Shown: positions 1-9,390, counted from the stretch's first letter. The stretch: 64,000 bases of DNA from Clostridiales bacterium UBA7001 (GCA_002449785.1 DJXP01000004.1:44721-108720); one strand, 5' to 3'. Notes: generated by a model from the letters alone, not told the origin. Numbers and translations: made by a program.

Positions 1-2
1 TA

Positions 3-1238
3 CAAAACAATTATACTGAAGCTTTTAGTAACCTGGTAAATTATGTTAATAATGTTGAGAATTATTTAGCAAAATCTATGATATCTAAGAGTTCAGATCA
101 TTCAGCCGAAACTTTAACAAGGATTTGGAAAGATTCGAATTTGGCATTAGTATATTTATCAAGAATATCAGTTCAGAACGAAGAACTTGCACATACAGCA
201 AAGTTTTTAAATCAAGTAAGTGATTATTCATATTCTCTATCTAGAAAGAGCATTGAAGGGAATGAGCTTAATGATGATGATATGAAGAATTTAGAAATGC
301 TCTATAAATATAGTACGAGTTTAGAAGAAACATTAAATAGATTATCTGATGAATTATATAATGGCGAATTGAGTTGGAATACATTGGATTCAAGCATTAA
401 TAATAAGTTTGCACAATCTGTAGATAGTATAAATGTTTTTTCAAATATTGATTCAAATTTAAATGAATATGAAGGATTAATATATGATGGTGCATATTCT
501 GACCATGTGAATAAAGCAGAAAAAGTAGGACTAACAGGAGATGATATTGATGAAGAAAAAGCTAAAATTAAAGTTAAGGAATTTTTTGGAGAAGATAAAA
601 TAACAAATATTGAAACTAATGGATTTTTAGCAGAAGCAGATATTCCTTCATATGATTTTTCAGTTAGTCTTAATGATACTAATCTAAAATATAGTATTAC
701 TATTTCCAAAAAAGGTGGACATGTTGTACAAACATCTTTAGATAGAGAAGTGCGTGAAGAAAAAATATCTAATCAAGAAGCAAATGAAATTGGAAAAAGT
801 TATTTAGCAGATAAAGGCTTTGAAAATATGAAAGAAACATATTTTGTAAAGCAAGAAAATGTAATTACTATAAATTATGCATATAATGATAATGGAATAA
901 TTGTATATCCAGATTTAATAAAAGTTAAAATTGCTTTAGATAATGGAGATATATTAGGTATTGAAGCTGAAGGATATTTAAATTCTCATACTGAAAGAAG
1001 TTATGTAGAGCCAAAGATTAGTATAGACCAAGCAAGAGAAAAGATAAATTCGAAATTGGAGATATTATCAGAAAATATGGCAATTATTCCGACAGAATGG
1101 AAAACAGAAATTAATTGTTATGAGTTTAAAGGAAAAGTAGGAGAAAGAGAGTTTTTAGTATATATAAATGTTGAAACAGGCGAAGAAGAGGATATATTAG
1201 TTATTTTAGATACACCAGGTGGCACTTTAACAGTATAG
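3..1238 (+). CDS. ypeB: Germination protein YpeB, C-terminal part (5' end cut by window edge)
   Basis: The reading frame is open from base 3 with no start or signal segment, so the N-terminus lies outside the window; the first internal Met is at base 78. The visible part has a helical N-terminal region followed by three PepSY/YcdB-like units in the C-terminal half, ending in a VYINVETGEEEDILVIL segment. YpeB in spore formers is an inner-spore-membrane partner that stabilises the cortex-lytic enzyme SleB. No sleB is visible, but it normally lies immediately upstream, outside the window. The gene ends just before a palindromic repeat (1248-1298). The call rests on family pattern (PepSY organisation, acidic helical N-part). 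Confidence 0.85.
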   Translation, partial: QNNYTEAFSNLVNYVNNVENYLAKSMISKSSDHSAETLTRIWKDSNLALVYLSRISVQNEELAHTAKFLNQVSDYSYSLSRKSIEGNELNDDDMKNLEMLYKYSTSLEETLNRLSDELYNGELSWNTLDSSINNKFAQSVDSINVFSNIDSNLNEYEGLIYDGAYSDHVNKAEKVGLTGDDIDEEKAKIKVKEFFGEDKITNIETNGFLAEADIPSYDFSVSLNDTNLKYSITISKKGGHVVQTSLDREVREEKISNQEANEIGKSYLADKGFENMKETYFVKQENVITINYAYNDNGIIVYPDLIKVKIALDNGDILGIEAEGYLNSHTERSYVEPKISIDQAREKINSKLEILSENMAIIPTEWKTEINCYEFKGKVGEREFLVYINVETGEEEDILVILDTPGGTLTV

Positions 1239-1247
1239 GGGGCTATC

Positions 1248-1298
1248 GGGACCATCGGGGACATTTTGTCCAAAATAATAAACGTCCCCAATGGTCCC
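1248..1298. repeat. Palindromic GGGAC-type repeat (REP-like)
   Basis: Two 15-base arms (1248-1262 and 1284-1298) are inverted copies with one mismatch. Between them lies a smaller perfect hairpin, ATTTTG/CAAAAT (1263-1276). It shares the GGGAC core with palindromes near 50.85, 52.9 and 53.97 kb. It has no T-run, so it is not a standard terminator, although it directly follows ypeB. Confidence 0.7.
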
Positions 1299-1436
1299 AT
1301 TGACATTGTAATAAACTTGTTATATTATTATGAGTAACAAAAAACTATATATTTGAATAAATTATAGTAATAATTTTATGAAACTCTTAGGGAAAAAAGA
1401 GTTTTATAGGATTTATTATAATTTAAGGAGGATAGA

Positions 1437-2204
1437 TTGCAAGTAAGAATAAATGAATGGAATATCAATTATGAAATTTTAGGTGAAGGAAATCCTGTTA
1501 TTCTTTTACATGGGTGGCTTGCTAATTTAGAAACAATGAGACCAATAGCTAATAATCTTTGCCAAAATTTTAAGGTTTATTTGGTAGATATTGTTGGATT
1601 TGGGAAAAGTGACATGCCTGAACATCCATTAAATACAGATGATTTTGGGGATTTCTTGAAAAATTTTATGGATGCTTTAGATATTAAAAATCCGATACTA
1701 ATAGGACATTCAAACGGTGGAAGAACAATTATTAACGCCGTTGGTAGAGGGATCATTACAGCTAATAAAATTATCTTAATTGATAGTGCAGGAATAAAGC
1801 CTAAAAGAAATTTTATTTATTATGGTAAAGTTTATTTTTACAAATTTGGAAAATTCATATTAAATCTTTTACCTAATATTAAACCTATTAAGAAATTTAA
1901 AGAAAATTTGAGAAACAAAGTGGGTTCAGCTGATTATAGGGCTTCTAGTAATGTGCTAAAAGAAACGCTAAAAAATATAGTAAATGAAGATTTAACAGAA
2001 TTACTTCCAAAAATTAGTGTCCCTACATTAATATTTTGGGGAACATTAGATACTGCGACACCTATTTCTGATGGAAGAAAAATGGAAAAATTAATTCCAA
2101 ACAGTGGACTGATTGAATATAGTGGTTCATCACATTTTTCTTATTTAGAAAATATTAATAATTTTAATGTTGTAGTAAATGAATTTTTAAAAGATGACAA
2201 ATAA
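1437..2204 (+). CDS. Alpha/beta hydrolase
   Basis: A 255-residue cytoplasmic alpha/beta-hydrolase-fold protein of the usual length for the superfamily. The oxyanion-hole HGW is near residue 25, the nucleophile elbow GHSNGG (Ser) near residue 95, the acid is in FWGTLDTATP near 205 and the catalytic His in SSHFSYLEN near 230, so the triad is complete. The start is TTG at 1437, preceded by AAGGAGG (1425-1431); no better ATG fits that RBS. It lies 38 bases before the MurF-like gene and probably shares a transcript with it. Substrate unknown; an ester or peptide-like bond is a family-level guess. Confidence 0.8.
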   Translation: MQVRINEWNINYEILGEGNPVILLHGWLANLETMRPIANNLCQNFKVYLVDIVGFGKSDMPEHPLNTDDFGDFLKNFMDALDIKNPILIGHSNGGRTIINAVGRGIITANKIILIDSAGIKPKRNFIYYGKVYFYKFGKFILNLLPNIKPIKKFKENLRNKVGSADYRASSNVLKETLKNIVNEDLTELLPKISVPTLIFWGTLDTATPISDGRKMEKLIPNSGLIEYSGSSHFSYLENINNFNVVVNEFLKDDK

Positions 2205-2242
2205 TAATATTTACAAAAAATAAAATGATAGGAGAGTTGTTA

Positions 2243-3817
2243 ATGGAAAAAGTTTTGATAAACTTTAGTTTAATTCTTATATTAGTTTATTTTTATAAAA
2301 TAACAAGGCATGGATTACATATTTTACAACTTGAAAACTATTATTTAGATAGATATGTTGTATGGATTAAGAAAAACATAAAAAAAGTAATTAGTATTAG
2401 AAATATTATTTTACTATTAATGCCAATAATTTGTTTTATAATTATTAAATCTGGAAAACTGTTATTAATATCATATATAATAGAAATTTTAGTATTTATA
2501 TATTTAATAATAAAGACCAAAAAACCTAAAGAAAAAAAAGCATTTGTTGTTACAGCGAGAATTAAAAGAGTTTATGTCACATATTTAGTATTATTCGTAC
2601 TTGTTGCAGTTATTGCAAATATATTTGATGGAAAATATGCACTAATATTTTTGAACATATGTGCTATATTCGCATATTTTTTCGTTTATATTGTAAATTT
2701 AATAAATAGACCAATAGAAAAAAGTATTAGAAAAGGATTTTGTATCAAAGCAAAAAAGAAATTAAAAGAAATTCCTAATTTAAAAGTAATTGGAATTACT
2801 GGAAGTTACGGAAAAACTAGTACAAAATATGTGATTAATACGATTTTGTCTCAAAAATATAATACGCTTATGACACCTGAAAGTTATAATACAACTATGG
2901 GAGTTGTAAGGACAATTAATGAGAAACTTACATCTTTACATCAATTATTTATATGTGAGATGGGAGCTAAATATGTTGGAGATATTAAGGAAATTACAGA
3001 TATTGTTGAGCCAACATATGGAGTGTTAACTGCAATTGGACCTCAACATTTAGACACATTTAAAAGCTTAGAAAACGTTAAAAAAACTAAACTTGAGTTG
3101 GTAGATAGTTTACCAGAAGATGGAATAGCTTTTGTAAATTGGGAAGATGAGAATATTAGAAATTCAAACATTACTAAAAATGTTGTAAAATTTGGTTTAT
3201 CTAAAGAAGCAGATTATTATGCTACAAATATAAATATTACAGAAAGAGGTTCAAATTTTGATGTTGTAATCCCAGGAAAGGCTCCTATAAAAATTAGAAC
3301 AAGACTACTAGGTGATTTAAATGTATTAAATGTAGTAGGAGCTGTTGCAATAGCTGATAAACTTGGGCTTTCAGAAAATGAAATTAAAGCTGGTGCAAAA
3401 TACATTAGACCTGTGCCACATAGATTAGAATTAAAGCAAAATGCAAATGGAAGTATAATTATAGATGATGCTTATAATTCTAATGTTAAAGGTGCTAATA
3501 TGGCATTAGAAGTATTAAAATCATTTGTTGATAAAAAGAGAATATTAATTACACCAGGTATTGTTGAACTTGGAAATAAATCAGAAGAAATTAATAAAGA
3601 ATTAGGCAAAAAAAGTGCAAAATGCTGTGATTATATAATTTTAGTAGGTGCTCAGCAAACAGTTCCAATATATAATGGAATTATTGAATCAGGGTATCCA
3701 GAATCACAATTATATATTGCAAAAAACTTGCAAGATGCATTATCACAAATGAATAAAATAATAACACCTAATAGTGTTGTTTTACTTGAGAACGATTTAC
3801 CGGATAATTATTTATAA
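2243..3817 (+). CDS. Membrane-anchored MurF-like Mur ligase
   Basis: About 165 N-terminal residues contain several hydrophobic segments, replacing the usual MurF substrate-binding domain. The Mur ligase central domain follows, with its ATP loop in GITGSYGKTSTKY (about residue 183), and the C-terminal Mur ligase domain ends in LLENDLPDNYL as in MurF proteins. MurF adds D-Ala-D-Ala to UDP-MurNAc-tripeptide; the Ddl gene directly downstream makes that dipeptide, which supports a cell-wall role. The start at 2243 is chosen because GGAGAG (2231-2236) sits 6 bases before it; an in-frame ATG at 2225 has no RBS. It could be an amide ligase acting on a lipid-linked substrate rather than the housekeeping MurF. 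Confidence 0.8.
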   Translation: MEKVLINFSLILILVYFYKITRHGLHILQLENYYLDRYVVWIKKNIKKVISIRNIILLLMPIICFIIIKSGKLLLISYIIEILVFIYLIIKTKKPKEKKAFVVTARIKRVYVTYLVLFVLVAVIANIFDGKYALIFLNICAIFAYFFVYIVNLINRPIEKSIRKGFCIKAKKKLKEIPNLKVIGITGSYGKTSTKYVINTILSQKYNTLMTPESYNTTMGVVRTINEKLTSLHQLFICEMGAKYVGDIKEITDIVEPTYGVLTAIGPQHLDTFKSLENVKKTKLELVDSLPEDGIAFVNWEDENIRNSNITKNVVKFGLSKEADYYATNINITERGSNFDVVIPGKAPIKIRTRLLGDLNVLNVVGAVAIADKLGLSENEIKAGAKYIRPVPHRLELKQNANGSIIIDDAYNSNVKGANMALEVLKSFVDKKRILITPGIVELGNKSEEINKELGKKSAKCCDYIILVGAQQTVPIYNGIIESGYPESQLYIAKNLQDALSQMNKIITPNSVVLLENDLPDNYL

Positions 3818-3829
3818 GGAAAGGATAAA

Positions 3830-3958
3830 CAATAGGGAATTTATTTTATAATATGTGATATTTTCTAATTTGAAAAAGTAATGATTATTGTAAGCATTAT
3901 TAAATTTTAGTATGTCACTTTTGGTTGTTTTTACAGCCAAAAAAGGCTGTCCCTATTG
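3830..3958. repeat. Inverted-repeat-bounded intergenic segment
   Basis: CAATAGGGA (3830-3838) is repeated in inverse as TCCCTATTG (3950-3958), bounding 129 bases between murF-like and ddl. Inside its right end is a perfect hairpin, ACAGCC-(A)6-GGCTGT (3933-3950). It may be a small palindromic insertion or a long 5' UTR fold. The right arm supplies the GGG used as the weak RBS of ddl. Confidence 0.5.
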
Positions 3959-3969
3959 GGTGTATAAAT

Positions 3970-5232
3970 ATGAAAATAAAAGTTGGAATTTTTTTTGGTG
4001 GGGAATCTGTTGAACACGAGATTTCAGTTATAACTATGAATCAGGCTATATCTAGTTTGAATTCAGAAAAATATGAAATAGTACCTATATACATAGCTAA
4101 AAATGGAGTAATGTATACAGGTGACGATTTGTTAGATTTGTATTCTTTTAAAGATATGGATGTTTTACTTAAAAGATGTTATAAAGTTGCTGTTGTAAAT
4201 GATGGAGAAAGTGTTAAAGTAGTTAAATGTCCGGCACCGATAATAGGAAAAAGGGTAATAAACACAATTGATGTAGCTTTTCCAATTGTACATGGAACTA
4301 ATTGCGAAGACGGAACTTTAGCAGGATTCTTAAATCTACTTAGAATTCCAGTTGTTGGGCCAGATATATTAGCTTCTAGTATTGGAATGGATAAAATAAT
4401 TCAGAAAAAAGTATTAAAAGAGTCTGGAATACCAGTTGTTGATTCTGTTTCTTTTTATTCTATGGAATATGTAAAAGATGAGGAAAAAATATTAAAAGAA
4501 ATAAATGAGAAATTAGAATATCCTTTAATTGTAAAGCCAGGAAATTTAGGTTCTAGTGTAGGAATTAGAAAGGCTAAAAATAAGGTAGAGCTTGAAGAAG
4601 CAATAGAATTTTCAATGGAATTTTCTGATAGAATTCTTGTAGAAAAAGCTGTTGAAAATTTAAAAGAGATTAATTGCTCTGTAATTGGAAATTTAGCTGA
4701 AGGTGAAGCTTCTGTATGCGAAGAACCATGCTTTACAGACGAAATTTTAAGTTATGCTGATAAATATATAGGAGATGGAAAAGCAAAAGGAGGAACAATT
4801 TCAGGCGGTAAAAATGCTAATATTAAATTTGGTGCTAAAACCTCACCAAGTAAAACAGGATCAAATAGTGGATTTTCAAATAAAAAAATACCAGCAGAAA
4901 TAAGTGAAGAAAAAACAAAAGAAATTCAAAAATTATCTAAAGAAGTGTTTAAAATTTTAGGATGTAGTGGTGTTGCAAGAATAGACTTCTTAATGGATAC
5001 TAAAGAAAATAAAGTATATGTAAATGAGATAAATGAAATACCAGGTGCTCTTTCATATTACTTATGGGAAGCAACGGGAAAGAGTTTTGAACAAGAATTA
5101 GATGAAATAATAGATATAGCAATAAAAAGACATAGAGATAAAGAAAAACTAACTTTTTCATATGATCAAAATATTTTAGCAATGCAAGGTGGAGTAAAGG
5201 GAAGTAAAGGAACAAAAACTATAAAAAAATAA
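3970..5232 (+). CDS. ddl: D-alanine--D-alanine ligase
   Basis: ATP-grasp ligase making D-Ala-D-Ala for peptidoglycan, 420 residues (typical Ddl is 300-370). N-terminal GGESVEHEIS, substrate-binding HGTNCEDGTLAG (about 108-120), ATP loop KPGNLGSSVGI (189-199) and Mg-binding VNEINEIPG (351-359) are all present. Two oddities: a Gly/Ser/Lys-rich insertion at about residues 267-307 and a basic Gly-rich C-terminal tail after about residue 400. The start at 3970 gives the canonical MKIKVGIFFGG N-terminus; upstream in-frame codons to 3925 fall in a hairpin. The RBS is weak (GGGTG) and lies in the edge of the inverted repeat. It acts with the upstream MurF-like ligase. Confidence 0.92.
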   Translation: MKIKVGIFFGGESVEHEISVITMNQAISSLNSEKYEIVPIYIAKNGVMYTGDDLLDLYSFKDMDVLLKRCYKVAVVNDGESVKVVKCPAPIIGKRVINTIDVAFPIVHGTNCEDGTLAGFLNLLRIPVVGPDILASSIGMDKIIQKKVLKESGIPVVDSVSFYSMEYVKDEEKILKEINEKLEYPLIVKPGNLGSSVGIRKAKNKVELEEAIEFSMEFSDRILVEKAVENLKEINCSVIGNLAEGEASVCEEPCFTDEILSYADKYIGDGKAKGGTISGGKNANIKFGAKTSPSKTGSNSGFSNKKIPAEISEEKTKEIQKLSKEVFKILGCSGVARIDFLMDTKENKVYVNEINEIPGALSYYLWEATGKSFEQELDEIIDIAIKRHRDKEKLTFSYDQNILAMQGGVKGSKGTKTIKK

Positions 5233-5251
5233 TATAATTAAATTAAAAAAC

Positions 5252-5280
5252 TTCACAAAAAAAGATGAAAATGATATAAT
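5252..5280 (+). promoter_or_regulatory. Sigma-A type promoter of the DnaJ-like gene
   Basis: TTCACA (5252-5257), a 17-base spacer and a perfect TATAAT (5275-5280), 37 bases before the start codon of the DnaJ-like gene. Confidence 0.65.
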
Positions 5281-5316
5281 AAAAACGAATTTAAAAAAAG
5301 TTCGGGGGATGTTGAA

Positions 5317-6219
5317 ATGATATTTAAGGATTATTACAAAATACTTGGTTTAGAAACAAATAAAGTAAATAGTACACAAATTAAGACTGCATATAGAGAA
5401 CAAGCTAAAAAATATCATCCTGATGTGAATATTGCTAATAAAAAATATGAAGAACGATTTAAAGATATAAATGAGGCATATAGAGTACTTTCAAGTAGCA
5501 GTAGTAAAAGAAAATATGATAGAATGTGGAATAGAAATGTTGGAAAGAAAAATGCTTCATATGAAGAAAGTAAAAGAAGTAAAGATTCATTATTTAGTGA
5601 TTTCTTTAATATGTTTTTTGGGACAGTAGAAGAAAAAAGTGTTACAAATAAAAAAGAAAAGAAGATGCCATCTAAAGGTGAAAATATAGAGACAGAAATA
5701 AATGTTTCAATTGAAGATGCATTTAGAGGAAAAGAACAAACAGTAGGAATAAGAACAATTGAAGGAAAAATTAAAAAGTTTAAAATACAAGTTCCCCCTG
5801 GAATACAAAATAATGAAAAAATTAGAATAATAGGTCAGGGAAAAGCTGGTAAAAATGGTGGTAAAAACGGTGACTTATTTATTAGAGTAAAAATTAATAA
5901 TAATGAAAAATTTGAGCTTGATGGATATGATTTAAAAACAAATTTATATTTAACACCATGGGAAGCGGCTTTAAGTACTAAAGTTACATTAAGTGGAATA
6001 AATGAAGATGTTTCTGTATATGTTCCTTCAGGAATACAAAGTGGTGAAAAAATAGTTATTGAAAATAAAGGCTACAAAAACGGAAAAGGTGGAAGAGGTA
6101 ATTTGATTTTAGATACTAAAATAATGATTCCTAAAGAGTTAAATGATGAAGAACTGAAATTATTTAAAAAACTAGATAAAATATGTTCATTTAATCCACG
6201 AGGGGAAAATGCAATTTAG
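5317..6219 (+). CDS. DnaJ-like co-chaperone (CbpA type, no zinc finger)
   Basis: 300 residues. An N-terminal J domain of about 65 residues contains the invariant HPD (YHPDVN, about residues 37-39), which stimulates Hsp70 ATPase. A Lys/Ser-rich linker (about 70-125) follows, then a DnaJ C-terminal substrate-binding domain with VPPGIQNNEKIRIIGQGKAG. The four CxxCxGxG zinc repeats of true DnaJ are absent, so this is a CbpA-like or DnaJ-lite protein, not dnaJ itself. Start ATG 5317 follows GGGGGA; an ATG at 5308 in another frame stops after three codons. It has its own promoter, so is probably separate from ddl. No dnaK is visible. Confidence 0.85.
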   Translation: MIFKDYYKILGLETNKVNSTQIKTAYREQAKKYHPDVNIANKKYEERFKDINEAYRVLSSSSSKRKYDRMWNRNVGKKNASYEESKRSKDSLFSDFFNMFFGTVEEKSVTNKKEKKMPSKGENIETEINVSIEDAFRGKEQTVGIRTIEGKIKKFKIQVPPGIQNNEKIRIIGQGKAGKNGGKNGDLFIRVKINNNEKFELDGYDLKTNLYLTPWEAALSTKVTLSGINEDVSVYVPSGIQSGEKIVIENKGYKNGKGGRGNLILDTKIMIPKELNDEELKLFKKLDKICSFNPRGENAI

Positions 6220-6276
6220 TTAATTAAATTTAATTAGTATATACACCTGAAAGTTGACATAAATCGTCAAAAATAA

Positions 6277-6305
6277 TTGACAATTAATAGTTAGTGATAT
6301 ATAAT
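6277..6305 (+). promoter_or_regulatory. Consensus promoter for the 6.4-9.4 kb gene group
   Basis: A perfect TTGACA (6277-6282), 17-base spacer and perfect TATAAT (6300-6305). A small hairpin CCACT/AGTGG follows in the 5' UTR (about 6331-6344). Such a full consensus suggests strong constitutive transcription of the downstream unknown genes. Confidence 0.75.
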
Positions 6306-6367
6306 TATATATGTAGCTAAAGAAAAAAGCCACTTTGCAGTGGATAATATAAAGGAGAGAAATAATA

Positions 6368-6880
6368 ATGGTAGAAGATTTTTTACACGGAAAGTATTTT
6401 AGTATTACAGATCCACAAGAAGTAAATACTGTAATATATAAAGTAAATAGAACCGCAAAGGAATTTATAAAAACTTCTTCTAAATATAATGTGGAAAGGC
6501 TGGATTTTACAGAAGAATATGTTGGTAGCAATAAAAAGAAAACTTTTTTTGTAAGTAATCCTGCACCAGAAGGAAATCCACTTTTAATTTTTTCTTTTGC
6601 AAAAGAAAAAGTCGTAATAAATATGGGATTTCTAGACTACGATACAATTAAAATTTCTAAAAAACCAATGCCAATGAAATATAAGTTTGTATCTAGTGAA
6701 GAAGAAGATTATAAAGAATTTCCTTATACTCCAAATATGAAAAGGCCTTTTTCAATAATAGACCCAGAAACAACTGAGGAGATTAAACCAACTTTATATT
6801 TTGATGAGGAGGCTAATGAAGTAAAGGGAAAATGCAAGTTAAAACCAAATAAAAAGTATTTTATTTTTGAAATAATGTAG
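6368..6880 (+). CDS. Hypothetical protein
   Basis: 170 residues, not recognised. No signal peptide or membrane segment is seen. The middle is beta-like (TFFVSNPAPEGNPLLIFSFAKEKVVINMGFLDYD) and the C-terminus ends in a repeated beta pattern (KGKCKLKPNKKYFIFEIM). The start is ATG 6368 after AAGGAGAG. It opens a three-gene run with the 124-residue protein and the VirD4-like ATPase behind a consensus promoter, so a role alongside that ATPase is an inference from position only. Confidence 0.7.
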   Translation: MVEDFLHGKYFSITDPQEVNTVIYKVNRTAKEFIKTSSKYNVERLDFTEEYVGSNKKKTFFVSNPAPEGNPLLIFSFAKEKVVINMGFLDYDTIKISKKPMPMKYKFVSSEEEDYKEFPYTPNMKRPFSIIDPETTEEIKPTLYFDEEANEVKGKCKLKPNKKYFIFEIM

Positions 6881-6907
6881 AAAGAGACTGAAGGGAGATT
6901 AAAATAT

Positions 6908-7282
6908 ATGGAAGATAAAACTACAAAGCCAAGTGGTGGTAGTGATAAAAATAAAGAATTACCAGTGAAGAATGTTTCAGACAAAGAGATTAAAGATTTG
7001 GCTAGAGCTTATTTTGGAGATGATTTTAATAAGTTAAATCCACATTTCCTTTTAGATGAATTTAGTGGAATTGGAGAACTTGAATCTAGTGATCCAAAGT
7101 ATAAAGCAGCAGTAATGGATGAAAATACATTTGCAGATGGCAATTATGTAGAAAAACCAACAAAAAGTGGAAAAAATAAAAGTATGGTAGAGAGTTCTTC
7201 TAAAGAAAACAAAAAAGGTAGACCTAAAAAAACCAGAGAACCACATGAAAAAGATGATGCTTCAGAAGAACAGTCTAAATAA
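6908..7282 (+). CDS. Hypothetical protein with an AT-hook-like tail
   Basis: 124 residues, not recognised as a family. Charged and low-complexity at both ends, with a folded-looking central part (KEIKDLARAYFGDDFNKLNPHFLLDEFSGIG). The C-terminus carries KKGRPKKTREP near residue 100, a GRP core flanked by basic residues as in AT-hook minor-groove DNA-binding motifs. The start ATG 6908 follows GGGAG. It lies between an unknown gene and the VirD4-like ATPase with short gaps, consistent with one operon. DNA binding is an inference from the short motif. Confidence 0.65.
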   Translation: MEDKTTKPSGGSDKNKELPVKNVSDKEIKDLARAYFGDDFNKLNPHFLLDEFSGIGELESSDPKYKAAVMDENTFADGNYVEKPTKSGKNKSMVESSSKENKKGRPKKTREPHEKDDASEEQSK

Positions 7283-7324
7283 TTAAATTATCTTTATTAT
7301 ATTCAGAAGAAAAAAGGTGAAAAA

Positions 7325-9380
7325 ATGGGATTTTTTGAAAAATTAAGAAGAGCTATAAAAAAAATAAAAGGTAAATTAATAGTAAGTTCAATTTTAATAC
7401 TTGTAATTATTGTATGGGGAATTGCTCCATTTAGTACAGCTATTAAAGATGGATTAAGAGAAGCAACAGGAAGAGATACTGTAAATTGGGAAGTATTATT
7501 AATGAATTTGGGATTAGGACTTACTAAACCACTAGAACAGCTAAAAAAATGTATTTTTGAGGATGAATATAGATATTCATTTTGGCTTGTAACAAGATCA
7601 TTTTTAGGATTTTATGCATTGTTTGTTATTATTGGAATAATTAGGGCTATTCCTAAAAGTGAATATGAAGACATTGAAAATGGTTCAAGTGATTGGAGTG
7701 AGCATGGAGAACAATATAGAGTTCTAAGTAAAAACAAAGGTATTGTTCTTGCTGAAAAGAACTATCTACCAGTTGATAAACGTGGAAATGTTAATGTTTT
7801 AATTGTACGGAGGTTCTGGTGCTGGTAAATCAGCATCATATGTTATTCCAAATGCACTTCAATTATTAGGTTCATACGTTTTTACAGACCCAAAAGGTGA
7901 ATTATATGACAAAACAGCAGGATATTTTAAAGCAAAAGGCTATGATGTTAAAGTATTAAATTTAGTACACCCACAAAATAGTGATGGATATAATCCACTT
8001 CACCATATTAATAATGAAATAGATGTAGATATTATTGCAAACACTATTGTTAAAGGACAAGGCGATGGAAGTAAGAGTTCTGATCCATTCTGGGATGATA
8101 TGTCTGAAATGTTAATGAAAGCATTAATATATTATTTAAAAGCCACTAGACCACCAGAAGAACAATCCTTAGCAAGTTGTTCAGAACTTGTTAGAACTGC
8201 TAATAGTAGTGGAGGAGACAACTTACTTACAAACTTAATGAATCAATTACCATTTGATCATCCAGCAAGAATGTATTATAAAAATATTGAGATGCTTCCA
8301 GAAAAAACCTTTGGTTCAGTTCTAGGAACATTACAATCAAAACTTGGAAAATTTGATTCAAAAGAAATAGCAGAAGTTACATCAACAAATACAATAGACT
8401 TTACAGATATTGGTAGGAAAAAAACGGCAGTTTATGTTATATCATCAGATACACATACTGCATATGATTTCTTACTTACAATATTTTTCTCACAAATGAT
8501 ACAACAATTATATGATTTTGCTGATAATTCAGGTGGAGCATTACCTATTCCTACATATTTCATACTTGACGAGTTTGCAAACATTGGACAAATACCAGAT
8601 TTTGACAAAAAAATATCTACTTCAAGAAGTAGAAAAATATCATTTAGTGTTATATTACAGAACTTAGACCAGTTAGAAGATGTATATGAAAAAGCATATG
8701 AAACAATAATTGGTAACTGTGATACACATGTATTTTTAGGTTCAAACTCTCAAAAAACAGTTGAATATTTTTCAAAAGCTCTTGGTGAAAAAACTATAAC
8801 AAGAGACAATATATCTGTAAACAAAGATAGAGAAGACTGGAAACAAGGTAAGAGTGAGTCTGACCAAATAATGGGTAGAGCATTAATGACTCCAGATGAA
8901 CTTAGAAGAATGGATAATGACCTATGTATTATTTATGAAAAAGGATTAAAACCAATTAAAGCTAATAAGTATTATTACTTTAAATATCCTGAAGGAAAGA
9001 TTGTTACACGATATAAAGCAAATCACAATGATGTTAATGTTGAAAGAGGTGTATGGAGAAAGTATAATCCATATAATCCTTATGTTGAAGAATCTGATTC
9101 TAATTCAGGTTCAGAAGTTCAAAACTCATTAGAAGACTTAGATAGTTTATTTGATGATGATGTTAACAATTCAGATAATAAATCAAATAATAATGATAGT
9201 AATTATAGTTTTAATACTATAGATAATAATAATGATAATAAAAATACAAATTCATCAATGAGAATGTCAGCAGAACCATCAACTAAGCCTGAAGATAAAA
9301 GACAAGCTGAGCTTCTAGATATTCAAAAAGAACTAGAAGCAAAATTTGATGAACTGTTTGGAACTAGTGATGATGAGTAA
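7325..9380 (+). CDS. VirD4/TraG-type coupling ATPase, read through a +1 shift at CGG 7808
   Basis: The gene is split into two frames: 7325-7807 and 7809-9380, joined by skipping C7808, giving 684 residues. The first part has two membrane segments (about 18-38 and 92-112). The join yields NVLIVGGSGAGKS, the canonical VirD4/TraG Walker A; its first Gly is read from GGA within the CGGA site. Walker B is YFILDEFANIGQ, followed by the conserved VILQNLDQLE region; the C-terminus is an Asn/Ser/Asp-rich disordered tail. Such hexameric inner-membrane ATPases feed DNA or protein substrates to type IV secretion channels. No relaxase, VirB4 or integrase is visible here. Without the shift the zero frame stops at TAA a few codons on and all ATPase motifs are lost. 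Confidence 0.85.
7805..7811 (+). other. Candidate +1 recoding site GTA-C-GGA (VirD4-like)
   Basis: GTA (7805-7807) is followed by in-frame CGG (7808-7810). Dropping C7808 gives GGA GGT TCT GGT GCT GGT AAA TCA, i.e. the Walker A GGSGAGKS. The zero frame reaches TAA six codons after CGG. Confidence 0.8.
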
Positions 9381-9390
9381 GTTAGATTTA

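Noticed and set aside
302..709. Long antisense ORFs on the strand opposite conserved genes (also e.g. 25426-25928, 38196-38927, 62827-63234)
   Set aside because: Low-complexity Leu/Ser/Phe-rich shadows of genes with clear homology; no RBS or family motif.
7325..9380. Integrative conjugative element around the VirD4-like gene
   Set aside because: No integrase, relaxase, VirB4-like ATPase or attachment repeats nearby; flanking genes are housekeeping.
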